Program-made: the position numbers and the translations under genes
Assembly: GCA_947630865.1 (NCBI GenBank)
Contig: CANRJE010000015.1
Coordinates: 1 to 19,330 of the forward strand
Direction of reading: 5' to 3'
Length of the DNA: 19,330 nt
Source: an uncultured Bacilli bacterium
Lineage (GTDB): Bacteria > Bacillota_I > Bacilli_A > RF39 > UBA660
Shown: piece by piece, positions 7,488 through 14,351 of the stretch
How positions within the stretch are numbered: the stretch's first letter is position 1
Layout: each line of letters begins with the position of its first letter
Notes under the pieces: model-generated
Told to the model about the DNA's origin: nothing
Databases searched by the model: none
Seen by the model: only the letters and a program-made list of their open reading frames with translations

Positions 7488-7539
7488 ATTCGACAATTTA
7501 TACGTCAATTATTACTAGTTTAAATTTTCTTAAAAACAA

Positions 7540-7569
7540 AAAATTAGCAAGGAAATTCTTACTAATTTT
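7540..7569 (-). terminator. Rubrerythrin gene terminator
   Basis: On the minus strand AAAATTAGTAAG pairs with CTTGCTAATTTT (one G-T pair) around a 6-base loop. T-rich sequence follows, just past the rubrerythrin stop codon. Confidence 0.8.
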
Positions 7570-7575
7570 AGCATT

Positions 7576-8115
7576 TTAATAATTTTCTTTTTTAACTTCA
7601 AAATAACTTTGAGGATGAGCACATACTGGACAAACACTAGGAGCACTTTTTCCAATAACGATATGTCCACAGTTACGGCATTGCCAAATAGTATCACCAT
7701 CTTTAGAGAATACTAATCCTTCTTCCATATTTTTAATTAACTTACGATATCTTTCTTCATGTTCTTTTTCTATTTTAGCAACTCCTTCAAATAAAGTAGC
7801 AATTCTTGTGAAGCCCTCTTCACGAGCTGTCTTTGCAAATTCATCGTACATATCTGTCCACTCATAATTTTCACCATCAGCAGCAGCATTTAAATTATCA
7901 AGAGTACTAGGTACTTCTCCACCATTTAATTCTTTAAACCATAACTTTGCATGTTCTTTTTCATTATCAGCAGTTTCCATAAAAATTGCTGCAATTTGCT
8001 CGTATCCTTCTTTCTTAGCTTTACTAGCAAAATAAGTATATTTATTTCTTGCTTGACTTTCTCCTGCAAATGCAGTCATTAAATTTTCATAAGTTTTACT
8101 TCCTTTTAGTTCCAT
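7576..8115 (-). CDS. rbr: Rubrerythrin
   Basis: Non-haem di-iron peroxidase that reduces hydrogen peroxide to water in anaerobes, taking electrons from rubredoxin. The ferritin-like four-helix domain carries the iron ligand motifs E19, E52-x-x-H55 and E116-x-x-H119. The C-terminal rubredoxin-like iron site has Cys146/149 and Cys162/165. It is 179 residues, an ordinary length with all ligands present. The ATG is preceded by GGAGG. It has its own promoter, although the flavoprotein-rubredoxin gene lies only 91 bases upstream in the same direction. The two products plausibly form a reductase/peroxidase pair against oxygen stress. Confidence 0.97.
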   Translation of the reverse strand: MELKGSKTYENLMTAFAGESQARNKYTYFASKAKKEGYEQIAAIFMETADNEKEHAKLWFKELNGGEVPSTLDNLNAAADGENYEWTDMYDEFAKTAREEGFTRIATLFEGVAKIEKEHEERYRKLIKNMEEGLVFSKDGDTIWQCRNCGHIVIGKSAPSVCPVCAHPQSYFEVKKENY

Positions 8116-8161
8116 AATTTCCTCCTTCTTTGAAACTTAATAATCAAGGCTTAACCTCAAT

Positions 8162-8200
8162 TTATAAGATTATTATAAAGCAATTTTTTTTAAATAACAA
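8162..8200 (-). promoter_or_regulatory. Rubrerythrin promoter with PerR-like palindrome
   Basis: The minus strand has -35 TTGTTA (8195-8200), 17-base spacer, perfect -10 TATAAT (8172-8177). The palindrome TTATAA-GATTA-TTATAA (8162-8178) covers the -10. PerR boxes are TTATAA halves separated by three bases; here the gap is five, so this is PerR-like but not a clean match. Confidence 0.6.
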
Positions 8201-8206
8201 TATTTT

Positions 8207-8809
8207 TTACTCTTTTCTTTCAAAAGAACTAGCTCCTACCCCACAAACTGGACATTTAAAATCATTAGGTAACTCGTCACCATAATAAATATAACCACAT
8301 ACTGTACAAATCCAAGCCGTTTTCACTTCACTGGTTTTTACTTTTAAATAATCATCTTTATGTTCTTGATAATATAAATATGATAATGGTTCCTCGTTGT
8401 TAAATCTTTCTGAAGTAATAATTTTTCCTATAAAAATATCATGTGTTTTTGTGTCAACAGTGTCAATTACTTGACATACCATATACCCTATTGAATTTTT
8501 TAATATTTTAATTCCTTCCACTTCAATGTAATCAAAGTTTTCAAACTTATCAATATCTCTAGATGAATTGAAACCAAAGGTTTTTATAATATTTCCATCA
8601 ACATCTTTACTTAAAATTGCAATAGCAAATTTTTGATTTTTTTTAATCATTTCGTTTGTAAAGTTATTTTTATTAACTGTAACACTTATTAAGGCTGGTT
8701 CCGTTGAACTTACCTGTAAAACTGTGTCAACTATACAAGCAGCATCAGTAGTTGATGCAACAAAGACACCTGATAGAATATCTCTTATTATTTTTTTATC
8801 TTTATTCAT
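8207..8809 (-). CDS. hrb: Flavin reductase-like/rubredoxin fusion (high-molecular-weight rubredoxin)
   Basis: Residues 1-155 form a flavin reductase-like, FMN-binding split barrel (opening DILSGVFVASTTDAACIVDT). Residues 163-200 form a rubredoxin domain with Cys168-x-x-Cys171 and Cys186-x-x-Cys189. This fusion matches Hrb-type proteins of anaerobes, which shuttle electrons from NAD(P)H to oxygen- or NO-reducing flavodiiron proteins and possibly rubrerythrin. It is complete at 200 residues and cytoplasmic. ATG 8809 is preceded by GGGAGG. It has a strong promoter, and rubrerythrin follows 91 bases downstream, so the pair could be read partly together. The exact electron partners are inferred. 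Confidence 0.9.
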   Translation of the reverse strand: MNKDKKIIRDILSGVFVASTTDAACIVDTVLQVSSTEPALISVTVNKNNFTNEMIKKNQKFAIAILSKDVDGNIIKTFGFNSSRDIDKFENFDYIEVEGIKILKNSIGYMVCQVIDTVDTKTHDIFIGKIITSERFNNEEPLSYLYYQEHKDDYLKVKTSEVKTAWICTVCGYIYYGDELPNDFKCPVCGVGASSFERKE

Positions 8810-8826
8810 ATAAATCCTCCCTTTTA

Positions 8827-8855
8827 ATTATAACACAATTTTATTTTATAACCAA
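8827..8855 (-). promoter_or_regulatory. Promoter of the flavoprotein-rubredoxin gene
   Basis: The minus strand has -35 TTGGTT (8850-8855), 17-base spacer, -10 TATAAT (8827-8832), close to the GGGAGG site. Confidence 0.72.
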
Positions 8856-8895
8856 TTTTTAATAGTCTCATATAATACCTTGAAATGGAGGAAAA

Positions 8896-9879
8896 ATGAA
8901 AAAGAAAATTATTACAATTGGTGCTTTTTTAATTATCTTTTTAGTAATATGTGCTGTTTTATTTAATAAAAAAGATGATGATAATAAATTAGAAAAGGTT
9001 AAAGTTGCAGAAGTTGCTCATAGTATCTTCTATGCTCCTCAATATGTAGCTTTACATAATGGATATTTTAAAGATTATGGACTTGATGTTGAACTTATTT
9101 TAGCAAATGGTGCTGATAAAGTTACAGCTGCTGTTTTATCTGGAGATGTTGATATTGGATTCTCTGGTTCTGAAGCAACTATCTATGTTTATAATCAAGG
9201 CGAAAAAGACTATTTAAAAACCTTCGCCCAACTAACTCAAAAAGATGGAAGTTTCATTGTATCACGAAAGAAAATAGATAATTTTACTTTAAATGATTTA
9301 AAAGGAAAATACATAATAGGTGGTCGTTTAGGAGGAATGCCTGAAATGACTCTTGAATATATTTTATCAGAAAATGGAATTAATCCTCAAAAAGATGTTG
9401 AAATTGATACAAGTATTGCTTTTGCTTCTATGCAGGGGGCATTTATAGGCGGTACGGGGGATCTTGTCTGCCTTTTTGAACCGAACGCTACTCTTGTTGA
9501 AAAAGAAGGATATGGTTATGTCGTTGCAAGTTTAGGTGAACTTGGTGGGGTTGTTCCATATACCGCTTATAATGCAAGAATTTCTTATTTAGAAAAAAAT
9601 CCAGAAGTAATAGAAAATTTCACAAAAGCAATTCAAAAAGGTCTTGATTTTGTTAATTCTAAAAGTAGTAAAGAAATAGCTGAAGTTATCTTACCTGAAT
9701 TTCCTGATACATCATTATCTGATATGATAACAGTAATTGATAGATATAAAAATGCTGATACTTGGCCTACTACAACTGAATTTTCTGAAGAATCTTTCAA
9801 TCACTTACAAGACATAATGGTTAATGCTAAACAATTAGATAAAAGAGTTTCTTATAAAGACTTAATCTATCAAAAATAA
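8896..9879 (+). CDS. ABC transporter substrate-binding protein, SsuA/THI5-like
   Basis: Extracytoplasmic solute-binding protein of the NMT1/THI5/SsuA fold. An N-terminal hydrophobic anchor (about 5-23) ends near LVIC; isoleucine before Cys makes it a poor lipobox, so it may be an uncleaved anchor. The family signature is IFYAPQYVALHNGYF with YGLDVEL, then GDVDIGFSG, a typical ligand-pocket region. Aminopyrimidines, sulfonates or nitrate-type ligands are possible. No permease or ATPase gene lies nearby, so it relies on a distant transporter. A TATAAT lies at 8871-8876 with a weak -35; GGAGG precedes ATG 8896. Decayed copies of its 3' part occur at 10303-10526 and 11340-11366, so it belonged to a tandem family. 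Confidence 0.88.
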   Translation: MKKKIITIGAFLIIFLVICAVLFNKKDDDNKLEKVKVAEVAHSIFYAPQYVALHNGYFKDYGLDVELILANGADKVTAAVLSGDVDIGFSGSEATIYVYNQGEKDYLKTFAQLTQKDGSFIVSRKKIDNFTLNDLKGKYIIGGRLGGMPEMTLEYILSENGINPQKDVEIDTSIAFASMQGAFIGGTGDLVCLFEPNATLVEKEGYGYVVASLGELGGVVPYTAYNARISYLEKNPEVIENFTKAIQKGLDFVNSKSSKEIAEVILPEFPDTSLSDMITVIDRYKNADTWPTTTEFSEESFNHLQDIMVNAKQLDKRVSYKDLIYQK

Positions 9880-9882
9880 ATT

Positions 9883-9909
9883 TATCCACTTTATGGTGGA
9901 TATTTTTTT
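9883..9909 (+). terminator. Terminator of the solute-binding gene (copy 1)
   Basis: TATCCAC/GTGGATA stem (9883-9889 with 9896-9902), 6-base loop, then seven T. The same terminator recurs behind both decayed copies. Confidence 0.88.
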
Positions 9910-10026
9910 AAGATATTCAATGGCACACTTTTAAATTTTTTATTTAAAAATTAGGAGTAAAACACACATTATAGGTATAATAGCATCTAAATTGTAGTGT
10001 AAAACCTTGTAATTCTTTTCATCAAG

Positions 10027-10053
10027 CAGTTGTTAAGAATTTCTTAACAACTG
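10027..10053. repeat. Perfect 13-bp palindrome in gene-free spacer
   Basis: CAGTTGTTAAGAA, one T, then the exact reverse complement. No T-run follows on either strand, so a protein-binding site is as likely as an RNA hairpin. Apart from this, 9910-10076 shows only a possible TATAAT at 9977-9982 and no convincing gene. Confidence 0.85.
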
Positions 10054-10076
10054 AATCTTTCTCTAACTCACCTTAA

Positions 10077-10240
10077 TCAAAAAATATTTTTTAGGTGCAT
10101 TGAAATATTATTTTTAATTGTATCATAAAGATTAGCCATTACATCTTGACTCATCCATATATCTTCATTTTGTATATTAACATCAACTTTTACATTGCCA
10201 TCTTTATACACATATAACCATGTTATTTGCTATCTTCAAC
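10077..10240 (-). pseudogene. RhuM-family protein remnant
   Basis: The minus-strand frame reads WLYVYKDGNVKVDVNIQN, EDIWMSQDVMANLYDTIKN, NISMHLKNIF then TGA at 10077-10079. This matches the N-terminal part of RhuM-family (Virulence_RhuM) proteins, where the block is typically followed by a few hundred further residues. The frame is lost upstream of Trp at 10220; a neighbouring frame still shows VEDSK, suggesting small deletions. Only about 48 codons survive, so this is a decayed accessory gene. Confidence 0.75.
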
Positions 10241-10302
10241 AGTATTTTAATATGGAATTTTACTTTGAACAATATTAGAGACTTCTTATTCTTGCACTAA
10301 GA

Positions 10303-10526
10303 GAACCGAACGCCACTCTTGTTGAAAAAGAAAGATATGGTTATGTTGTTGCTAGTCTTGGTGAACTTGTATGATAATCGTAATTGATAGGTATAAAAAT
10401 GCTGATACTTGGCCTACTACAACTTAATTTACTTAAGAATCCTTCAATCACTTACAAGACATAATGGTTAATGCTAATCAATTAGATAAACGTGTTTCTT
10501 ATAAAGATTTAATCTATCAAAAATAA
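10303..10526 (+). pseudogene. Decayed second copy of the solute-binding gene, 3' part
   Basis: Bases 10303-10369 match 9476-9544 and 10370-10526 match 9723-9879 of the intact gene, with an internal loss of 178 bases at the join, which shifts the frame. Two GAA codons have become TAA (in the region of WPTTTEF). In the first block four of the five codon differences are synonymous, so the copy probably served as a working paralogue before it decayed. It has no start region and ends in the same Q-K-stop and terminator as the intact gene. Confidence 0.9.
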
Positions 10527-10529
10527 ATT

Positions 10530-10556
10530 TATCCACTTTATGGTGGATATTTTTTT
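10530..10556 (+). terminator. Terminator, copy 2
   Basis: Same as the terminator at 9883: TATCCAC (10530-10536) with GTGGATA (10543-10549), then T-run. It now follows a pseudogene. Confidence 0.85.
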
Positions 10557-10563
10557 AATACAT

Positions 10564-10591
10564 TTAACTTTTTAAATAGTAAATATATAAT
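10564..10591 (+). promoter_or_regulatory. Repeated promoter, orphan copy
   Basis: TTAACT (10564-10569), 16-base spacer, TATAAT (10586-10591), then TGTAATCAGTTAAAT as in the copy at 11414-11455. The next gene downstream (NUDIX) is on the opposite strand, so this copy drives nothing visible. Confidence 0.55.
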
Positions 10592-10645
10592 GTAATCAGT
10601 TAAATATTTAGCTTAAAAACTGAACTTTATTATTAAGATACAACC

Positions 10646-11134
10646 TTATTTTTCTTCGTATGATATAAATTGAATTTCTTCTTTAAAAATATTTAATAGC
10701 TGAGATACTAAAAAATCAGGTTTAATTAAATTGTCTTTTAAATTTTCAATTGGAATCCATTTATAAATTAAATTTTTATCTTTTTCAATTCCTAAAAATT
10801 CTTCTTGTTTAAAAATCCATTCTTTTTCTGGAATATTTACAATATAAGAAAAAATATATTGATGATATTTATTATTTTCATATTTAAAAAAGTATTCAGA
10901 AACACTAAAACATTTTTGAACTATAATTTCATTTATCCCCAACTCTTCTTTTAATTCTCTTTTTATTGCTTCTTCTCCTTTTTCTAAAATATGAATTTTT
11001 CCGCCTGGCAAAGCCCAATATTTATCTTCTTGCTGTTTTTGAAAAAGAATTTTATCATCATACTTTATAATAGCAACCACACGACAATTAAAATTAATAT
11101 CATTAATAATAACATTTATATCATCTTTTTTCAT
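10646..11134 (-). CDS. NUDIX hydrolase
   Basis: Hydrolase of nucleoside diphosphates linked to another moiety. It has a complete Nudix box, G45-x5-E51-x7-REL-x-EE-x-GI (45-67), which coordinates the catalytic magnesium. The preceding block VVAIIKYDDKILFQKQQ, then YWALPGGKI, is typical of MutT/ADP-ribose-type members. At 162 residues it is cytoplasmic and complete; the substrate cannot be read from sequence. ATG 11134 has a modest AAAAGGA site. It sits alone between two decayed copies of the solute-binding gene 3' end, suggesting it arrived by insertion. Its promoter nearly duplicates that of the ATPase at 12961-14166. Confidence 0.92.
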   Translation of the reverse strand: MKKDDINVIINDINFNCRVVAIIKYDDKILFQKQQEDKYWALPGGKIHILEKGEEAIKRELKEELGINEIIVQKCFSVSEYFFKYENNKYHQYIFSYIVNIPEKEWIFKQEEFLGIEKDKNLIYKWIPIENLKDNLIKPDFLVSQLLNIFKEEIQFISYEEK

Positions 11135-11156
11135 AAAATTTTCCTTTTATTCAAAA

Positions 11157-11203
11157 TAATTATACAATTTTTATCATTAAAAGCAAAGTTTTTGTATCAA
11201 AAT
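11157..11203 (-). promoter_or_regulatory. 47-base promoter repeat, copy A (NUDIX promoter)
   Basis: Identical at 43 of 47 bases to 14193-14239, same orientation. It contains -35 TTGCTT (11181-11186), 16-base spacer and -10 TATAAT (11159-11164) on the minus strand. Conservation extends upstream of -35 (ACAAAAACTTTGC), suggesting a shared regulatory site or a recombination footprint. Confidence 0.75.
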
Positions 11204-11303
11204 TAATGGAATGTCAGCAAAAAATTTAAGATATATGCAAAAATTTGCTAAAGAGTATAATGAAGGCGAATTTTTGCAAGAAGTTCTTGCAAAATTACCT
11301 TAG
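11199..11303 (+). pseudogene. DUF1016/YhcG N-terminal domain remnant (b)
   Basis: The open frame reads KINGMSAKNLRYMQKFAKEY then NEGEFLQEVLAKLP before TAG. This is the second half of the DUF1016 N-terminal domain; the family normally has W after LP, and TAG is one change from TGG. Everything before and after is missing. It is on the plus strand and of a different subtype from the remnant at 5824-6039, so it is an independent loss. Confidence 0.75.
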
Positions 11304-11339
11304 ACTTCAATTACACAATAAAGAGCAATGAAATTGATA

Positions 11340-11366
11340 TATAAAAACTTAATCTATCAAAAATAA
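11340..11366 (+). pseudogene. Third copy of the solute-binding gene 3' tip
   Basis: Last codons only, encoding YKNLIYQK and stop, against YKDLIYQK in the intact gene. No upstream similarity remains. The same terminator and promoter unit follows it. Confidence 0.75.
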
Positions 11367-11369
11367 ATT

Positions 11370-11396
11370 TGTCCACTTTTATAGTGGATATTTTTT
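11370..11396 (+). terminator. Terminator, copy 3
   Basis: TGTCCAC (11370-11376) pairs with GTGGATA (11384-11390) with one G-T pair, followed by six T. It is a variant of the two other copies. Confidence 0.78.
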
Positions 11397-11413
11397 AACA
11401 GTCTTTTAAACAC

Positions 11414-11441
11414 TTGACTTTTTAATTAATAAATATATAAT
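11414..11441 (+). promoter_or_regulatory. Promoter of the C39-like/YcxB-like pair
   Basis: TTGACT (11414-11419), 16-base spacer, TATAAT (11436-11441). This is the best-preserved copy of the repeated promoter, leaving a leader of about 60 bases before the C39-like gene. Confidence 0.7.
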
Positions 11442-11508
11442 GTAATCAGTTAAATCTTTAAAATCATACAAAACTTATGAACTTTTAATAGAAAGGAAAA
11501 TTGACAAT

Positions 11509-12087
11509 ATGAAAAAAGAAATTGAACCTTATCAACAAAATGGACCAACTTGTGCAATTGCTTGCATGATGATGATATTAAGATATAATGGTTTACTAGA
11601 TAACTATTCCAAAAAAGAAGAAACGAGACTATATGAAATGTATAAATCTAAAGCTATGGGAGGAACTCCTTTTTCAGCTTTAGCATTTCATCTAGGAAAA
11701 TTAGGCTTAAAAACTGAACTTTATCATTCTGAAAAAAACTATTTTTCAAATGAAAAAAAATCAATTTCAGAATATAGTTTTAATTATGCACTCGATGAAT
11801 ATAAAGAATATATTTCTAAAACAAAAGAATTTGGATTAAAAGTATATAATGAAATCAATATAGATACAAACTTATTAAAAGAAAAATTAGATGACGGAAA
11901 ATTGTTAATTGTTGCTGGTAAAAAAGAAAACTTCTTACATGCTATATTAATATGTGAATATGATGATAAAGGATTTTTCTTATATGACCCTTTACAAAGT
12001 AAAAAACTTCATAAATCTTATAAAGATATAGAAATATTTATGAAAACAGAAATAGGTAAATGGTTTTTAAGTGTTGATACATTATAA
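11509..12087 (+). CDS. C39-like papain-fold cysteine peptidase
   Basis: The N-terminus Q9-QNGPT-C15-AIACMMMILRYNG reproduces the C39 (bacteriocin-processing, double-glycine) peptidase layout: oxyanion glutamine, five residues, catalytic cysteine, then a helix ending in YNG. The His and Asp sites are visible as FLHAIL (H144) and FLYDP (D160). At 192 residues it is a free-standing domain with no signal peptide and no ABC transporter attached, unlike classical C39 exporters. It probably acts in the cytoplasm on an unknown peptide. A good promoter lies upstream; the GAAAGGA site is 11 bases from the ATG, rather far. A YcxB-like membrane protein follows after 25 bases, probably in one transcript. 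Confidence 0.78.
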   Translation: MKKEIEPYQQNGPTCAIACMMMILRYNGLLDNYSKKEETRLYEMYKSKAMGGTPFSALAFHLGKLGLKTELYHSEKNYFSNEKKSISEYSFNYALDEYKEYISKTKEFGLKVYNEINIDTNLLKEKLDDGKLLIVAGKKENFLHAILICEYDDKGFFLYDPLQSKKLHKSYKDIEIFMKTEIGKWFLSVDTL

Positions 12088-12112
12088 CAATAAATTAAAA
12101 TGAGGTGTAAAA

Positions 12113-12955
12113 ATGAAAAATAAAAAAGAAGAAAATAAACCTTTATATGTTTGTAAAAGTATATTTAATGGTTATGAATACAAAGAAATGATTAAAAGTT
12201 TTCCTAATGAATTGTATAAATCATTAATATTTAGAGATACTTTTATAAATTTTATTTATTGTTTTATATTTTTAATTTTAGCACAAAATATTTATTATTG
12301 TATTTTGCAATTTGCTTTTTTTGAAATAATTATTTTAATAGTTTGTTGGTTTAAAATAGATTATTTTGCTGAACAAAATTGGATTAATTTATATAAAAAG
12401 AAAAGAATTAAACCTACTAATTATGAATTAGAATTTTATGATAATTATTTTATTGTAAAAAATGATACTGTAACTGTTAAAACCAAATATTCTGAAGTTG
12501 ATAAGTGTATTGAAACTGATACTAATTTTTATTTTTATGTATTACCTAGAAATTCATGTACAATAATTCAAAAAAATAATTGTTCTTTAAATTTAATAAA
12601 GTTCATTAGAGAAAAAATATCTAATATAGAAACATTAGACAATATTAAAAAAAATAAATATCAATATTCTAAAACTAAAGCTATTATATTATTTGTTTTA
12701 TTAATTCTTAGTTTATTAGGAGCAAGATTTTCTTTTTATTTAATAAATAAAAATTCATATCATGTTGGCATTAATAATTTAAAAAATATGTGGGTATTTT
12801 TATGTTGGTTACCATTTCCATTATTATCTACTATTTTTGGTTTTAAATATAGAAAAAATGGTATTATTAATATAATAAATATGATTTTAGGATGCATAAT
12901 AACTCTTTTATTTTTAACTTTAGGACTAATTACATTTTTCTATTGTTTTACTTAA
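12113..12955 (+). CDS. YcxB-like membrane protein
   Basis: Integral membrane protein of 280 residues with hydrophobic segments near 43-61, 63-80, 189-211, 225-245 and 251-278. The soluble stretch at 100-175 (FYDNYFIVKNDTVTVKTKYS followed by EVDKCIETDTNFYFYVLP) resembles the YcxB-like domain, of unknown function. GAGGTG lies 6 bases from ATG 12113. The gene follows the C39-like peptidase closely and ends only 5 bases from the convergent ATPase stop, with no visible terminator between. The pairing suggests a peptidase acting with a membrane partner, perhaps in peptide maturation or immunity; that is inference. Confidence 0.7.
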   Translation: MKNKKEENKPLYVCKSIFNGYEYKEMIKSFPNELYKSLIFRDTFINFIYCFIFLILAQNIYYCILQFAFFEIIILIVCWFKIDYFAEQNWINLYKKKRIKPTNYELEFYDNYFIVKNDTVTVKTKYSEVDKCIETDTNFYFYVLPRNSCTIIQKNNCSLNLIKFIREKISNIETLDNIKKNKYQYSKTKAIILFVLLILSLLGARFSFYLINKNSYHVGINNLKNMWVFLCWLPFPLLSTIFGFKYRKNGIINIINMILGCIITLLFLTLGLITFFYCFT

Positions 12956-12960
12956 TATAG

Positions 12961-14166
12961 TTATTTATCCAAAAGCCAATCAAATACATTACGTATTTTT
13001 ATACCTTCTTCATTTGATAATGGTATTGCATCTGATGTTAATATCATTTTTTCATAATTATCATCTATCTTTTTTAAAGATCTTAACTCTCTATCTAGCA
13101 CTTTGGTATCGTTTTCATCTTTTTCTTTTAAAGTATCAGTTACTTGAACATAAATTCTTCCATTATTATTTAGAGCTACAAAATCAACTTCATATTCATC
13201 TATTTTTCCTATAAATACATCATATCCTCTTCTTAAAAGTTCCAAATAAACAACATTTTCAAGCACATGTCCATAGTCTCCTATTTTACGTCCTAATATA
13301 AAATATCTAAGTCCTAAATCAGATACATAATACTTTTCTCCAGTTTTTAAATACTGTTTGCCTTTTATATCATATCTTGAAGCTTTATATAGGAAAAATG
13401 ATTCTGTTAATCCCTCTAAATATCTTTTTACTGTTCTAACGTTAATATCTCTACCATCATTTGTCATAGTACTTGCTATATTATTAAAAGACAATAAATT
13501 ACCAATATTATCCACTATAAAATTAGCAACACTTCTAAGCATACTTTCATCAGTTATCTTTTTTCTTGTCATAACATCTTTTATTATTATGTCGTTATAT
13601 ATACCACTTAAATACATGCTTACATCATCTTCTTTATCTAAAGTAGTAGTAAATGGTAATGAACCAAAAGAAATATATTTTTTATATAATTCTTCATTGT
13701 TTAAATTTTTATAAACACCTTTATATTCTTTAAATGATAAAGGTAACATCTTTATCTCAATATATCTTCCTGATAAAAGAGTCGCTAGTTCACTCGATAA
13801 TAAATTGGCATTTGAACCAGTTATATATATATCAACATTTTTCTTTATATATAAACTATCTACTGCTTTTTGAAATTCATTTATTTTTTGAACCTCATCT
13901 ATAAAAATATAATTTTTCTTATTTGGTTTTAAACTATCATTTATATAATTGTATAAAGACATATAATCTTCTAAAAAATTATATTTTAAATCTTCTAAAT
14001 TGATACTTATTATCTGGTCTTTGGTTATTCCATTATTTAATAAAAATTCCTTATATATTTCTAATAAAGTAGATTTTCCACATCTTCTAATTCCCGTTAT
14101 AACTTTTATTAAATCTTTATCTTTAAATCTTTTTAATACATCTAAATATTCATTTCTTTCTATCAT
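12961..14166 (-). CDS. AAA ATPase with DUF4143 domain (second)
   Basis: Same broad family as the gene at 948-2273 but a different branch. It has Walker A GIRRCGKS (25-32), Walker B YIFIDEVQ (86-93), a DUF4143 region, and a C-terminal EVDFVAL...YVQV core where the usual E-x-K of the PD-(D/E)xK motif is altered. The C-terminal domain may therefore be catalytically inactive. It has 401 residues, complete. ATG 14166 is preceded by AAGGAGA. Its promoter is a near-duplicate of the NUDIX promoter. It converges on the YcxB-like gene. Confidence 0.9.
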   Translation of the reverse strand: MIERNEYLDVLKRFKDKDLIKVITGIRRCGKSTLLEIYKEFLLNNGITKDQIISINLEDLKYNFLEDYMSLYNYINDSLKPNKKNYIFIDEVQKINEFQKAVDSLYIKKNVDIYITGSNANLLSSELATLLSGRYIEIKMLPLSFKEYKGVYKNLNNEELYKKYISFGSLPFTTTLDKEDDVSMYLSGIYNDIIIKDVMTRKKITDESMLRSVANFIVDNIGNLLSFNNIASTMTNDGRDINVRTVKRYLEGLTESFFLYKASRYDIKGKQYLKTGEKYYVSDLGLRYFILGRKIGDYGHVLENVVYLELLRRGYDVFIGKIDEYEVDFVALNNNGRIYVQVTDTLKEKDENDTKVLDRELRSLKKIDDNYEKMILTSDAIPLSNEEGIKIRNVFDWLLDK

Positions 14167-14192
14167 ATTAAACTCTCCTTTTTTATATAAAT

Positions 14193-14239
14193 TAATTATA
14201 CAACTTTTATCATCAAAAGCAAAGTTTTTGTACCAGAAT
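14193..14239 (-). promoter_or_regulatory. 47-base promoter repeat, copy B (ATPase promoter)
   Basis: -35 TTGCTT (14217-14222), 16-base spacer, -10 TATAAT (14195-14200) on the minus strand; 43 of 47 bases match 11157-11203. Just upstream lies an imperfect ACAAAAAA...TTTTTTGT symmetry around 14239-14260 that copy A lacks. Confidence 0.75.
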
Positions 14240-14351
14240 ACAAAAAAACGTCATTTTTTGTATTTTTTTGTATTATATATTTTTAAAATATTTTTTATAA
14301 TAAGTTACAAATAATTTATTTTAAATAACAAATACTATAAATGGTGATAAA

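Noticed and set aside
8865..8880. Riboswitch in front of the solute-binding gene
   Set aside because: The predicted leader is under 15 bases, too short for a riboswitch.
9883..11396. Three repeated terminators read as a CRISPR or integron-like array
   Set aside because: Spacing is irregular and the repeats are the ends of copies of one gene; there are no short regular spacers, no cas genes, and no integron integrase or attC fold.
13014..13714. Plus-strand open frames of 66 and 118 codons
   Set aside because: Antisense shadows of the AAA/DUF4143 ATPase gene; hydrophobic translations come from the complementary AT-rich codons.
14000..14314. 104-codon plus-strand open frame, sharing a segment with one at 10991-11206
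   Set aside because: The shared peptide (KAKFLYQN) is explained by the duplicated promoter repeat read in the antisense direction, and most of the frame is antisense to the ATPase.
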